NCBI GenBank assembly: GCA_015233015.1
Contig: JADFYO010000010.1
Span: forward strand, 1-64,000
Reading direction: 5' to 3'
Length of the DNA: 64,000 bases
DNA from: Nitrospirota bacterium
Lineage (GTDB): Bacteria; Nitrospirota; Thermodesulfovibrionia; Thermodesulfovibrionales; Magnetobacteriaceae
This document shows positions 28,440 to 38,708 of this stretch, piece by piece (positions within the stretch are counted from its first letter, which is position 1; each line of letters starts with the position of its first letter). The position numbers and the translations under genes are program-made. The notes under the pieces are model-generated. The model was given only the letters and a program-made list of their open reading frames with translations. It searched no databases and had not been told where the DNA came from.

Positions 28440-28505
28440 CTGAACGCAGCGCCTGTCCCCTTCTATGACAGAGAGAAATACAGAGAGAAATAGAGAAATA
28501 TAGAT

Positions 28506-29783
28506 ATGTCTTTACTTAAAAGCAGCTCGTTGATTTTCGCAGGCTTGATGATTGGAAGTATAGCTAATTACCTGTTTCAGGTTACCATGGGGCGGATTCT
28601 TACTGTTACGATGTACGGAGAGCTAAACGCCCTTTTTTCCATCACTGCGATTTTTGGCGTACCGTTTGCGAGCCTGACCACCTATTTGGCAAAGAGCATA
28701 TCCCACGACCATGCTATCGGCAGGAACGATAGCATAAAATTGGTCATTAAGAAGGCATACAAATCTATTGGTATAGCTATCGTTGTTATATTTCTCATAG
28801 GAGGTCTTTTCTCCGGCTTTACAAGCGAACGGCTGAAGATGGATAGTATAATTCCAGTTTTGCTGCTTTTTTTGTATATAGGCATATCCACTGTAACTCC
28901 GGTTAATATGGGCATATTACAGGGATTGCATAACTTTAGGATGATTTCATTCTTGTCCGCCGGAGGGGGCGTTTTAAAATATCTGTTCGGAGTTGCCCTT
29001 GTTGCCCTCGGCCTCGGGCTAAATGGAGTCATGGCAGGGATGATTATTGCCGGTATATTAGTGGGCTATTTATCATTTATTCCTATAAAAAAAGAGATGA
29101 AGCCCCCTGATGGCCCGGCTATGATTAATGACGATAATAACAGCACCCCGCTGTCTTTCTTTATTCCGGTTATTGTTGCGAATTTGGCCTTTGCCGTTTT
29201 GACGCAGTCTGATATTATAATGGTTAAGTATTTTTTCTCACCGGAAGACGCCGGCTTCTACAGTTCTGCAGCTGTTATTGGCAAGACGGTGATGTATATT
29301 CCGGGGGCGATAGTGTTGGCTCTTTTCCCTTCGGTCGCATCCAGTAAGGCGAGGGAGGAAGGCACCATGAACCTGATTCTTAAAGCGCTTGCGCTTACTG
29401 TGCTGATGTCTGGTGGAGGCGCTTTAGTTCTCTACTTTTTCCCGGGGCAGGTAATATCGGTATTTTTTGGAGGGAAGTTCGCTCAGGCAGCTCATCTGAT
29501 AGGACTTTTCGCAATAGTGATGCTTCCTATGGCATTTATAATGGTACTGATGAATTACAACCTTGCGAGGGGCAGCTGCATGTTTGTCTATATTATGATT
29601 TTTTGCTCGCTTTTTCAAGTTGCGGGGATTTCTGTTTATCACAACAGCCTCAAATCAGTCCTTAGAGTAATATTGCTTTCAGGGAGTCTTTGCGGTTTAC
29701 TAATGTTTATCGCGTTAGGGATTGAATACTTTGGATTTGGGGCTATGTTAAATAGTTATCGTAAAACTCAGGCGGTACATTGA
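28506..29783 (+). CDS. Wzx/MATE-type polysaccharide flippase family membrane protein
   Basis: About 12 TM segments; GRILTVTMYGELNALFS N-terminus; ALFPSVASSKARE. Confidence 0.85.
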   Translation: MSLLKSSSLIFAGLMIGSIANYLFQVTMGRILTVTMYGELNALFSITAIFGVPFASLTTYLAKSISHDHAIGRNDSIKLVIKKAYKSIGIAIVVIFLIGGLFSGFTSERLKMDSIIPVLLLFLYIGISTVTPVNMGILQGLHNFRMISFLSAGGGVLKYLFGVALVALGLGLNGVMAGMIIAGILVGYLSFIPIKKEMKPPDGPAMINDDNNSTPLSFFIPVIVANLAFAVLTQSDIIMVKYFFSPEDAGFYSSAAVIGKTVMYIPGAIVLALFPSVASSKAREEGTMNLILKALALTVLMSGGGALVLYFFPGQVISVFFGGKFAQAAHLIGLFAIVMLPMAFIMVLMNYNLARGSCMFVYIMIFCSLFQVAGISVYHNSLKSVLRVILLSGSLCGLLMFIALGIEYFGFGAMLNSYRKTQAVH

Positions 29784-29833
29784 TTGAGAAACATGCGATT
29801 CTACTGTAATAAAAATGAATGCGGCAATATCTT

Positions 29834-30085
29834 ATGAAGCTGATATCCATAGTCGTTCCTTTGTACTGTGAAGAAATAAATATAGCTATGATGTTAATGA
29901 CATATCTTTTTTATAAACCGGGATTTTTCTATCCTATGACGATGATACTGGTAAGTAATACGTTTCTTATCGTAATAGCGCCAATATGCCTTGGTTTTAT
30001 AGCCTTATACATAGGTAATATCCAATCTGAGGTTACTAAAAGGCCTTTGTATAGAGTTAAAGACCGGATTATTTTGATGAATTAA
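29834..30085 (+). pseudogene. Internally deleted GT2 (DPM1-like) glycosyltransferase: N-terminal strand joined to C-terminal TM region
   Basis: MKLISIVVPLYCEEINI resembles the GT2 start, followed directly by ICLGFIALYIGNIQSEVTKRPLYRV, resembling the DPM-like C-terminus. Confidence 0.65.
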
Positions 30086-30161
30086 TTGCGGCATTATATT
30101 GTTGGCAGTGTGGTAAAAGTCCATTTGCGTCATTGCTGTTTATTTAATATAGTAAGAGAAG

Positions 30162-30878
30162 TTGCTGAGAGGAAATGCCTTGAAATATATTATAAATGAA
30201 AAGCCAGGTGATCCTTTAGCCGGGCGTACGCTGTACATAACTAAATTTGTTTCGGATGGAGACATAGAAGACAAGAACGTTTTAGATATAGGTTGCGGGT
30301 TTGGGTGGTTTCCGTTAAATTGCTTAAGTAGAGGTGTGAAAAGTATAGTTGGATTAGAGATTAGCGAGGATAGTCTTAGTATTGCAAAAAAGTATTTAAT
30401 TTCAGAAAAGCTATCTTTAAATATTGGCATCGCGACGGATTTAGCTTTTGACAACGATAGCTTTGATACGGTCACAGCATGGGATGTTATAGAACATATA
30501 CCTTTAAAGACTGAAGAAGCGATGTTTAAAGAAGTTTACAGGGTTTTAAAACATAATGGAGTCTTTTATATGTCAACACCTCATAGTTCTTTATTCTGCA
30601 CTATTTTTGATCCTGCATGGTGGTTAATGGGACATCGTCATTATTCACAAAATGAGCTTGTTTCTATCGCAGAAGATAACGGATTTAAGGTGGAACTATT
30701 TGAAATACGAGGCGACTGGTGGGATTTAGCAACAATATGGAATCTATATATATCAAAATGGATATTTAGAAGAAAACCATTTTTTTATTCTTATTTTCGT
30801 AAGCAAATAAACAAAGAATATGCTAAAGGAAATGGTTTTACACAGGTCTTTATGAAGGCAAAGGCAATGAAAGAATAA
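30162..30878 (+). CDS. Class I SAM-dependent methyltransferase
   Basis: NVLDIGCGFGWFPLNCLSRG; FDTVTAWDVIEHI; EVYRVLKHNGVFYMSTPH. Confidence 0.88.
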   Translation: MLRGNALKYIINEKPGDPLAGRTLYITKFVSDGDIEDKNVLDIGCGFGWFPLNCLSRGVKSIVGLEISEDSLSIAKKYLISEKLSLNIGIATDLAFDNDSFDTVTAWDVIEHIPLKTEEAMFKEVYRVLKHNGVFYMSTPHSSLFCTIFDPAWWLMGHRHYSQNELVSIAEDNGFKVELFEIRGDWWDLATIWNLYISKWIFRRKPFFYSYFRKQINKEYAKGNGFTQVFMKAKAMKE

Positions 30879-31090
30879 AATTGGACTTCATATTATTCAA
30901 GATAGCAGGTGTGGAGTTTTGGAAATGGGTTAGAGCTGTGAGTTAAATGATCATATTATTCGGAGCAAAAAATATAGAGGATGTCCATGCCCTATATGCA
31001 TTGATCTTCAGAGGGCATTGACATCTCGACCACTCATAAAAAGCAAGGAGAACAAAGCGATACCATTAAACACCTATAAGGCGTTTCGAG

Positions 31091-31336
31091 ATGGCAAGTC
31101 TCTTTAGAAAGACGCTTTCGACAACTAATCCCATAGAGTCCTGTTTTTCAGTAACCAGGACAGTAACCTTTAGAGTGAAGCGCTGGAGGGAAGTTGACAT
31201 GAGACAAAGGTGGGCGGCCGCAGCGCTGCTGTGTGTCGGGAAGAAATTTAAACGGATTAAGGGTTACAAAGATATTTCAAAACTCGTAGCTGCTTCGCAG
31301 CAAAAAACACTTGACAAGAAGGAGGTTGCTGCGTAA
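31091..31336 (+). pseudogene. IS256-family transposase C-terminal remnant
   Basis: SLFRKTLSTTNPIESCFSVTRTVTFRVKRWREVDMRQRWAAAALLCVGKKFKRIKGYKDI. Confidence 0.8.
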
Positions 31337-31659
31337 AATATGCGTACTGAAGGCATTCCTGCTTCAATGGAAATCGGGATAACCTCTCGTCGAGGGATAA
31401 CCTGTTGGGACTAATCAGACGGTTAGAAGGGAGTGGGCGAAAGTTTACGCCCTACAAAAACCTTAACCGGATGAAAGGTCTCTGATGCCTTAAAAACTCA
31501 TGCTTTTAGGTATGGATGCTTCTGAGCATAACTGCTCTCGCAGTATCTTAAAATGTGAATCGGATTTGTCCAATTCACGCTGAACCAGGACAAAACCACG
31601 ATTGCAGATAAGGGTCCACTATACAGATAGGTCCCGCGCAGAACTGATTGGAGGTCACA

Positions 31660-33186
31660 ATGACTAAAGAAAATATATTGTTTATACGTGAAAGAGAAAG
31701 TGTTCAAAGCAATTGGGTAAACTATGGAATGGGAGTAGTTGCAACAATTGCATCTAAGGAATTTAACGTAAAATTAATAGATAATGTATCGAAGTACGTT
31801 ACATATTCAACAGGAGATATTCTAGGTGTAATAAAAACATTTAAGCCGGCTGTTGTTTGCTTTTCGATTGCAACAGTAAACGCATACTCATCGTATGCGA
31901 CTATATCGGCTATTAAAGAACTATATCCCCGATTGCCAATCGTGGCCGGAAGTCTCCACGTAGGCCATAAGTACAAAGAAGGTCTTGATCATAAAATTGA
32001 TTACATAGTAAGAGGTGAGGCTGATCTGGTCATAATTCCATTGCTAAATAAGATTATTAAAAACAATTTCGACAAATCGGATTCAATAGATATTGAAGGT
32101 GTAGCATACTATCGTAATAATGAATTAGTTAATAGCGGAATAACCCCGTTGCCCTTCAACCTCGACGAAACGTCGTCTGTTGATTATAAGCTCTACGATT
32201 TAGATAAATACATACGCTGCGATGCTGACCTTGATCTGTTTGGACGAGTTTTAACTCAAAGAGGTTGTCCATTCAGATGCACTTTTTGCAGTGATGAGTT
32301 TACACAAACAAAAGTACGTTATAGGAGTCTCGATAATGTTATGATTGAGATAGAAGATAAGTATAAGATGGGAATTAAGACCATTAATTTACAAGACGCC
32401 GATTTTACAATGTCAGAAAAGCGTGTTACCGACTTTTGCAATCGCATGATAGATAGTGGCTTAAGTAAAAAGCTCAAAATTACTTGTCAGACTGACTCGT
32501 TTAAACCATTTAACCTGGCAACGTTAGAACTAATGAAAAAGGCCGGATTTACAACTATAGCATTAGGTATTGAAAGAATGGTAAAATCGTCGCAAGTAAT
32601 GATCAATAAGAAGCTTAATAACGACATTGTTATACAAAATCTCAAGAATATACGGCAAGTAGGGTTTAATACAATGGTTAATTTTTTAGTAGGTTTTCCG
32701 TTTGAAACAATGGCTACGTTAGAAGAAGAGACCGTAATTTTTAAAGAGATTATGAGTAAATACGCCGATATTACACAAGTACCCATCTTGATGCCGATGC
32801 CTGGAACGGTCGAGTATGACCGTCTGACCAGCAACAGGGAATGGTATTTAAACCCCATGTTGTTTCAAGATAAGGTGCCTCTCTATAAAGTCATAGAAAG
32901 ATTAAGCGTTGACCCGGAGGAAGTTAATATTTACGGTTTTAAAAAAGGCTTGATCAAGAAGATGCTGAAAATTAGAGAAGATTTCAGACTGGCGGGAATA
33001 CTTAAGAAAAGCAGGATTTTGTACATGTTATATAAATATAGTCTAATCTTAGCAAAAATATCAAGAATGCTATATAAACTGAATCCCAAACTAGAGTATT
33101 TCTTATTCGGATATTTAAGACTGGTTCTTGTAAATTTGCAGGATTGGCTAACTATTTATTGGTATAAAAAAGTAAATAAACATTAA
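31660..33186 (+). CDS. B12-binding-domain radical SAM protein
   Basis: VAGSLHVGHK and YIVRGEADLVI (B12-domain style); QRGCPFRCTFCSDEF radical SAM cluster. Confidence 0.9.
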   Translation: MTKENILFIRERESVQSNWVNYGMGVVATIASKEFNVKLIDNVSKYVTYSTGDILGVIKTFKPAVVCFSIATVNAYSSYATISAIKELYPRLPIVAGSLHVGHKYKEGLDHKIDYIVRGEADLVIIPLLNKIIKNNFDKSDSIDIEGVAYYRNNELVNSGITPLPFNLDETSSVDYKLYDLDKYIRCDADLDLFGRVLTQRGCPFRCTFCSDEFTQTKVRYRSLDNVMIEIEDKYKMGIKTINLQDADFTMSEKRVTDFCNRMIDSGLSKKLKITCQTDSFKPFNLATLELMKKAGFTTIALGIERMVKSSQVMINKKLNNDIVIQNLKNIRQVGFNTMVNFLVGFPFETMATLEEETVIFKEIMSKYADITQVPILMPMPGTVEYDRLTSNREWYLNPMLFQDKVPLYKVIERLSVDPEEVNIYGFKKGLIKKMLKIREDFRLAGILKKSRILYMLYKYSLILAKISRMLYKLNPKLEYFLFGYLRLVLVNLQDWLTIYWYKKVNKH

Positions 33187-33463
33187 AGGAGTACATTCTT
33201 TGGCAGTGTCCGATCAACTTTTTTTGATATCAGGGGTAATCGGCAAAGTTTAGTGTTAAGCGTGCTTTTCTGAAGTGTCCATTTGGATTGGATGTGTTAA
33301 TTAGTTTACGGATGTATTCTGTATGTATTTAATACGAAGAATCGTGAACTTAGGTTTTCCTCAATGGGGCACTATAATTGGGAATGCATGCAAAAATGGG
33401 ATTAGGAGTGATTGCAACGCAGTAATAAATATATTTAGATTCTAAATATTTTTAAAAAATATC

Positions 33464-34240
33464 ATGATAAGCTTTTATAAATACATAAGAAAATATTTAA
33501 TGAAGAGTATTTCGCCAAAAATACTTGGTGACGGATTAAAGAGCTGTAACGAAATTGGGAAGTCTCTCGTTAAAAAGAAGGGTGTCGATTGTTTTTTAGA
33601 CGTAGGGGCCGGAGAAGGACAACTTACTCTAGAGTTTGCAGAAACTATTAAGACTAAACATATTTATGGGATAGATTTTGTAGATAGTAATATTATATTA
33701 CTAAAAGAGAAGTCAATAAATGCGGTTAAAGTTGATTTAAATGGTCATTTTCCATTTGATGATTCTTCTTTCGACATAATTTTATCAAGCCAAAATATAG
33801 AGCATATTTGCAATGTAAGAAGTTATCTTGGGGAATGCTATCGCTGTTTGAAAAAGGGTGGACAGTTTATAGTACTTACGGAAAACCTTGCCGCGTGGGA
33901 TAATATTTTTTCGTTAATATTAGGATGGCAGCCTTTTTCTACAACACCCATAGATGGGTGGAATGTTGGTAATCCTCTTACATGGCATCTTGACGAAGAG
34001 AAGACTCTTCTCAAGTCCGATAATATAGAAACGTATAAAAATACAGGTGTGGTTGGAGTGGCCGGGCACGTTAGAGTGCCTACGATAAGTTCGTTAAAAG
34101 AATTATTGCAAAAAACTGGCTTTATTGATATTGAAATTTATACGAAAGGGTATTTTCCCTTCTGGGGAACATTATCAGAATGGCTGTGCAGTATTGATAA
34201 AAGACATGGTCACTTTTTAATAGCTTCGTGTTTTAAATAA
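33464..34240 (+). CDS. Class I SAM-dependent methyltransferase
   Basis: CFLDVGAGEGQLTLEFAE; FDIILSSQNIEHI; ECYRCLKKGGQFIVLTEN. Confidence 0.87.
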   Translation: MISFYKYIRKYLMKSISPKILGDGLKSCNEIGKSLVKKKGVDCFLDVGAGEGQLTLEFAETIKTKHIYGIDFVDSNIILLKEKSINAVKVDLNGHFPFDDSSFDIILSSQNIEHICNVRSYLGECYRCLKKGGQFIVLTENLAAWDNIFSLILGWQPFSTTPIDGWNVGNPLTWHLDEEKTLLKSDNIETYKNTGVVGVAGHVRVPTISSLKELLQKTGFIDIEIYTKGYFPFWGTLSEWLCSIDKRHGHFLIASCFK

Positions 34241-34373
34241 TAGAAAAGTATTTGTAGCATATTAAGTCAGTGTTGCAATTGTTGCCGCCTGTGAATTTTA
34301 CGGGGAAATCAATCAGAGTAGCTTAAGTACGAACCGGAATTAAACAAAAGGCAATCTATTCAATTGATAAAAG

Positions 34374-35174
34374 ATGGATGAAGCAAGAAAAATAGATATA
34401 CAGCGGAAATTAAGGCTTGACTTAATTGAATTACATTATATAGCTCACGCAGGCCATATTGGTGCTTCGTTGTCTTGTATGGATATAATGATTCATATTA
34501 TGTTATTTGAAATGGGATGTAATGATTATTTTATTCTTTCAAAAGGACATGCTGCCGCTGCATTATATACTATTTTACACTACAAAAAACTTATATCCGA
34601 TGAGGAATTAGCCTCTTTTTACAAAGACGGAACTACTTTGCCAGCGCACCCGCCCGCAATATCGAAAAGTTACATCCCTTTTGCAACTGGCTCGTTAGGG
34701 CACGGTCTGTCAATAGCCGCAGGCATGGCGCTTCATAAAAAGCTTGGGAAAGACACATCAGATTATCGCGTCTTTTGTCTTCTTTCCGATGGTGAATGTA
34801 ATGAAGGTGCAGTATGGGAAGCTGTTTTATTTTCCGTTAAACATAAGCTGGAAAATCTTATAATCATGATTGATAGAAATGGATTGCAGGGGTTTGACAA
34901 AACGGAAGGCGTGACAGATGACGGAGTAAGCGCGTCCAAGTGGAAAGCGTTTGGCTGTGACGTGTATCAGTGTGACGGTCATAATTTAGAAGACATGGCA
35001 TCTGTCTTTCTTAACATAAAAGCGAACTCCGCTCCAATAGTTGTTATTTTTAATACTATAAAGGGGAAAGGGATAGGCTACATGGAAGGCAAGTTGGAAT
35101 GGCATTATCTTCCAATGGATGACATCCAATATGCAACTGCGATAAAAGAAATCAGGGAAAAATATAGTGCGTAA
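34374..35174 (+). CDS. Transketolase, N-terminal (TPP-binding) subunit
   Basis: GHIGASLSCMDI; FILSKGHAAAALY; GSLGHGLSIAAGMAL; LLSDGECNEGAVWEA. Confidence 0.92.
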   Translation: MDEARKIDIQRKLRLDLIELHYIAHAGHIGASLSCMDIMIHIMLFEMGCNDYFILSKGHAAAALYTILHYKKLISDEELASFYKDGTTLPAHPPAISKSYIPFATGSLGHGLSIAAGMALHKKLGKDTSDYRVFCLLSDGECNEGAVWEAVLFSVKHKLENLIIMIDRNGLQGFDKTEGVTDDGVSASKWKAFGCDVYQCDGHNLEDMASVFLNIKANSAPIVVIFNTIKGKGIGYMEGKLEWHYLPMDDIQYATAIKEIREKYSA

Positions 35175-36072
35175 GTTATTTGCAAAATTTATGGAAAACG
35201 TGAGCTTTGAAAAAGAAAATATAGTGTTTTTAACGGGCGATGTCGGCTTTATGTCTCTTGAGGGTCTCAGAGAGAACCTAAAACATAGATTTATAAATGC
35301 AGGCGTTGCCGAACAGAATATGATAGGTGTAGCTGCAGGACTCGCATTTATGGGTAATATGGTGTGGTGCTACAGTATTGCGCCTTTTGTTACGGCAAGA
35401 GTTTACGAACAATTAAGAAACGATGTTGATTTACACTGCATGAACGTCAAGGTGGTAGGCAATGGTGGCGGCTATGGGTATGGCATTATGGGTCCGACGC
35501 ATCACACCATAGACGATATTGCTCTTATGCACGCATTACGAAACTTTAAAATATATGTCCCAGCCTTTGCCAGCGACGTGGAGCAGGTTCTGAAACTTAT
35601 GGTTAATGAAAATGTCCCATCGTATTTGAGACTCGGCTTAGCCCAGGATGCTGCCTTTGATGTACCAGTGTTCTCTCCAATGCGTAATATAAGCAGAGGT
35701 GATAAGATAACCGTTGTCACCGCAGGTCCACTGATACATGAAGTAATAGGGAGTATGGATAAACTTTCCGGCAAGGAGGTCGTAGATTTATGGTGCATTG
35801 GACAATTGCCACTTTCTTTCCCCGATGAGTTCATCTTATCGTTAAGAAAGACTAAGAAATTATTAGTTTTAGAGGAACATATCTCTCATGGCGGTATTGG
35901 GAGTGTGATATCAACTGAAGTGTTGTCAAAGGGCTTTGCGCTTGACATGTTTGTTCACCGTTATGCTCTGGGATACCCTTCGAAAAGGTACGGAAGCCAA
36001 ATGTGGCATAGAAAGGAGTGCAAAATCGACAGCGAAGCTATATACTATGATATAATGGACATGATAGCATGA
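35167..36072 (+). CDS. Transketolase, C-terminal (pyrimidine-binding) subunit
   Basis: RFINAGVAEQNMIGVAAGLAFMG; overlaps the upstream ORF by 8 nt; LVLEEHISHGGIGSVI. Confidence 0.92.
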   Translation: MRKLFAKFMENVSFEKENIVFLTGDVGFMSLEGLRENLKHRFINAGVAEQNMIGVAAGLAFMGNMVWCYSIAPFVTARVYEQLRNDVDLHCMNVKVVGNGGGYGYGIMGPTHHTIDDIALMHALRNFKIYVPAFASDVEQVLKLMVNENVPSYLRLGLAQDAAFDVPVFSPMRNISRGDKITVVTAGPLIHEVIGSMDKLSGKEVVDLWCIGQLPLSFPDEFILSLRKTKKLLVLEEHISHGGIGSVISTEVLSKGFALDMFVHRYALGYPSKRYGSQMWHRKECKIDSEAIYYDIMDMIA

Positions 36073-36132
36073 GGCAGGACGGTAATTTTTGTAAATCTAC
36101 GCTCAGATACATCAGTTCTGGAGGACGTTACT

Positions 36133-37122
36133 GTGCTTACAAATAAATATATTTCTGTAGTTGTAGCATGCTATCGGGATGAACTTAGTGTGACAGAAAT
36201 GTTAAAAAGGCTTCAGGCGACGATGGAAAAGATAACCCCCAACTGGGAAGTTATCTATGTTAATGACGCAAGTCCCGATAATGCCGAATATGTCTTACTT
36301 GAACAGGCTGCAATAAATCCCAGATTAACGGTAATATCCCATGCCCGAAACTTTGGGGCGCAGGTAGCATTTTCGACAGGGCTTGCACAGGCAATAGGAG
36401 ATGCAGTAGTAATAATGGATGGAGATCTGCAGGATCCACCTGAATTGATAGAGGAATTTATACAAACATGGCTTTCAGGTTATAAAGTAGTTTATGGAAT
36501 AAGAAAGAAGCGCCACGAGGGGTCTATTCGTAATATTGGATATAAAGTATTTTATAAAATTTTAAACAAAATAGCATATATCGATATACCGCTGGATGCA
36601 GGGGAGTTCTCTTTAATGGATCGTGTCGTTGTAGATGTTATATCAGCCAGCAGGGAACGAGACAGGCTTATAAGAGGGTTGCGGGCGTATGCCGGGTTTA
36701 AACAAAAGGGTATTGAATTTGAAAGACCGCAGCGCTATTCGGGCGAATCTACCCAAAGTTTGCTGGATTATTTTATGTGGGCATTTAAATCCTTCATATC
36801 TTTTTCATTGGTTCCATTGCGCATAATAACGACGATGGCTTTTATTATGGGTATAGCCTTAACATTTCTTTTAATGTATTATATAGGCGGTTTTTTGTTG
36901 GGTTTTTCTGCTCCTAGAGGATATATGACTTTATTAAGTTTGATTTTAGGTATTGGTACTATGGTTATGCTGTCGCTGGGTATTATCGGAGAGTATATTG
37001 GACGATTATTTGTAGAAATTAAACATCGCCCACAACCGGTAATTAGTGCTTTAGTTAATGACCATCGCAAGGAATCCATTCGCTGGCTTGGTCAAACAGA
37101 CACAAAAAACTCTGAAGATTAA
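36133..37122 (+). CDS. GT2 glycosyltransferase with C-terminal TM segments (DPM1/GtrB-like)
   Basis: ISVVVACYRDE; IYVNDASPDN; VVIMDGDLQDPPELI; two C-terminal TM helices and IGEYIGRLFVEIKHRP. Confidence 0.92.
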   Translation: MLTNKYISVVVACYRDELSVTEMLKRLQATMEKITPNWEVIYVNDASPDNAEYVLLEQAAINPRLTVISHARNFGAQVAFSTGLAQAIGDAVVIMDGDLQDPPELIEEFIQTWLSGYKVVYGIRKKRHEGSIRNIGYKVFYKILNKIAYIDIPLDAGEFSLMDRVVVDVISASRERDRLIRGLRAYAGFKQKGIEFERPQRYSGESTQSLLDYFMWAFKSFISFSLVPLRIITTMAFIMGIALTFLLMYYIGGFLLGFSAPRGYMTLLSLILGIGTMVMLSLGIIGEYIGRLFVEIKHRPQPVISALVNDHRKESIRWLGQTDTKNSED

Positions 37123-37133
37123 AAGGATACCTC

Positions 37134-38708
37134 ATGAAATTGGCGTTTGTCTCGGTAGAAAATGGCATAGTAGCAATCGGTTTTAGGAAGATGGCAGCTG
37201 TTGCCCGCACCATGCAGCCTGACGCGGGAGTGTATTATGTGGTGCCGGCGCAGTTTTTCAATCCCCTCAATTTAATTCTGCCAAATAGAGTGGATAAAGA
37301 TATTTTTTCAGAGAAAGAAATAGACGATATTGCAGAACATTTAGCACTTTTCGACATGGTGTGTTTTTCTTCCATGACGGCTTTTTCCGCTCTGACAAAA
37401 AGGATTATTGCAAAGATACGGCGAGTTAATCGTGATGCGTACATAGTATGGGGCGGGGTTCACTCGATCGTGTATCCAGAAGACGCGATACAATTCGCTG
37501 ACGCCATATGTGTGGGCGAGGGTGAAAAAGACTTTAAGGAATTTTTTACCTTTTTTCGCGATGGATTAGATTTCACAATGACCAAAAACTTTTGGTTTAA
37601 TATAGGCGATAGAATAATAAAAAATGGTTTTTCCCCCCTAAACACACCTCAGGAAATGGATAGTTTTCCGTTTCCTCTTTATGCGGACAGAGAATTAATA
37701 TACAGAAAAAATAAACGAGGATTTGCAGATTGTGGGCTGTCCGACTACCTGGCTAACAATAGTCTTTGCTATAACACAGTTTGGTCGATTGGTTGCCCTA
37801 ATAAATGTATTTACTGCAGCAATTCCAAATTCACTGAAAACGATAAAAACTATAAAATACTCAGACACCCAAGCGTTGAATATATTATTGCCGAGGTAGA
37901 AAGTGTTTTAGAGAAGCACCCGCATATCTCCACAATATCTTTCCACGACGATTCCTTTATGGCAATCCCTTATGCTACCCTTGAAAGGTTTGCGTCTCTG
38001 TGGAAGGAAAGAATTAGCAAACCTTTTTGTGTACTAGGTCTAATACCGTCTTATGTAAAGAGAGATAAGATAGATGTGCTTGTCAATGCAGGGATGATCC
38101 GGGTACGTATGGGAATCCAAAGCGGAAGCGATAGAATTTTGAAATTTTATAAGAGACCAAATCCCGCAGGTGTTATTCTCAACGCCTCTTCTGTTTTAGC
38201 GGAGTTTAAAGAACATATGCTCCCACCATCATATGATATTATTTTGGATAATCCCATAGAAGAGAGGGACGATGTTGTGGCAACCCTCGAAATGCTCTAT
38301 GAGATTCACAGGCCATTCACTCTTAATATATTTTCCCTGAGGGTTATTCCTAATACGGAACTCGCGCGTGAGTTTGAGCGCCTTAATATAAATGTACAAG
38401 ATATTAAACATAATTTTCTAAATGTTAAACCTACCCTTGCCAATCTGCTTGTTTATTTGCTGATACTATTTAAGCCACCTAAATGGATGTTTCGAAGACT
38501 CCTCGGACGTGTGAAACCGTTTCATGAAAAACAATGTCAATATCCTGTATCGATGACAATTTTGAGAATATTGGTTTATGCAAAAAAAGCGCTGGTTTAT
38601 CTTCGGTTTCTATATTTTGATGCAATGTTAGGGAAAGTCGGCTATATTTTATATAAGATTGGACTGATCAAATATTATCAAAGGCGCAATAAGCGGTATG
38701 TTCAATGA
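37134..38708 (+). CDS. B12-binding-domain radical SAM protein
   Basis: GGVHSIVYPEDAIQFADAICVGEGE; SIGCPNKCIYCSNSKF. Confidence 0.92.
   Translation: MKLAFVSVENGIVAIGFRKMAAVARTMQPDAGVYYVVPAQFFNPLNLILPNRVDKDIFSEKEIDDIAEHLALFDMVCFSSMTAFSALTKRIIAKIRRVNRDAYIVWGGVHSIVYPEDAIQFADAICVGEGEKDFKEFFTFFRDGLDFTMTKNFWFNIGDRIIKNGFSPLNTPQEMDSFPFPLYADRELIYRKNKRGFADCGLSDYLANNSLCYNTVWSIGCPNKCIYCSNSKFTENDKNYKILRHPSVEYIIAEVESVLEKHPHISTISFHDDSFMAIPYATLERFASLWKERISKPFCVLGLIPSYVKRDKIDVLVNAGMIRVRMGIQSGSDRILKFYKRPNPAGVILNASSVLAEFKEHMLPPSYDIILDNPIEERDDVVATLEMLYEIHRPFTLNIFSLRVIPNTELAREFERLNINVQDIKHNFLNVKPTLANLLVYLLILFKPPKWMFRRLLGRVKPFHEKQCQYPVSMTILRILVYAKKALVYLRFLYFDAMLGKVGYILYKIGLIKYYQRRNKRYVQ

Noticed and set aside
28381-28440. 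Canonical ops element (GGCGGTAGCGTG) for an RfaH-like factor
   Set aside because: No exact match; only loosely similar GCGGTGGAGC text, so reported only as hairpins.
31498-31707. Minus-strand ORF 69 aa
   Set aside because: Low-complexity, overlaps the radical SAM start, no motifs.
33187-33463. Possible IS end or MITE (ggcagtgtccgatcaac... gaagtgtcc)
   Set aside because: No matching second terminus or coding remnant could be identified.
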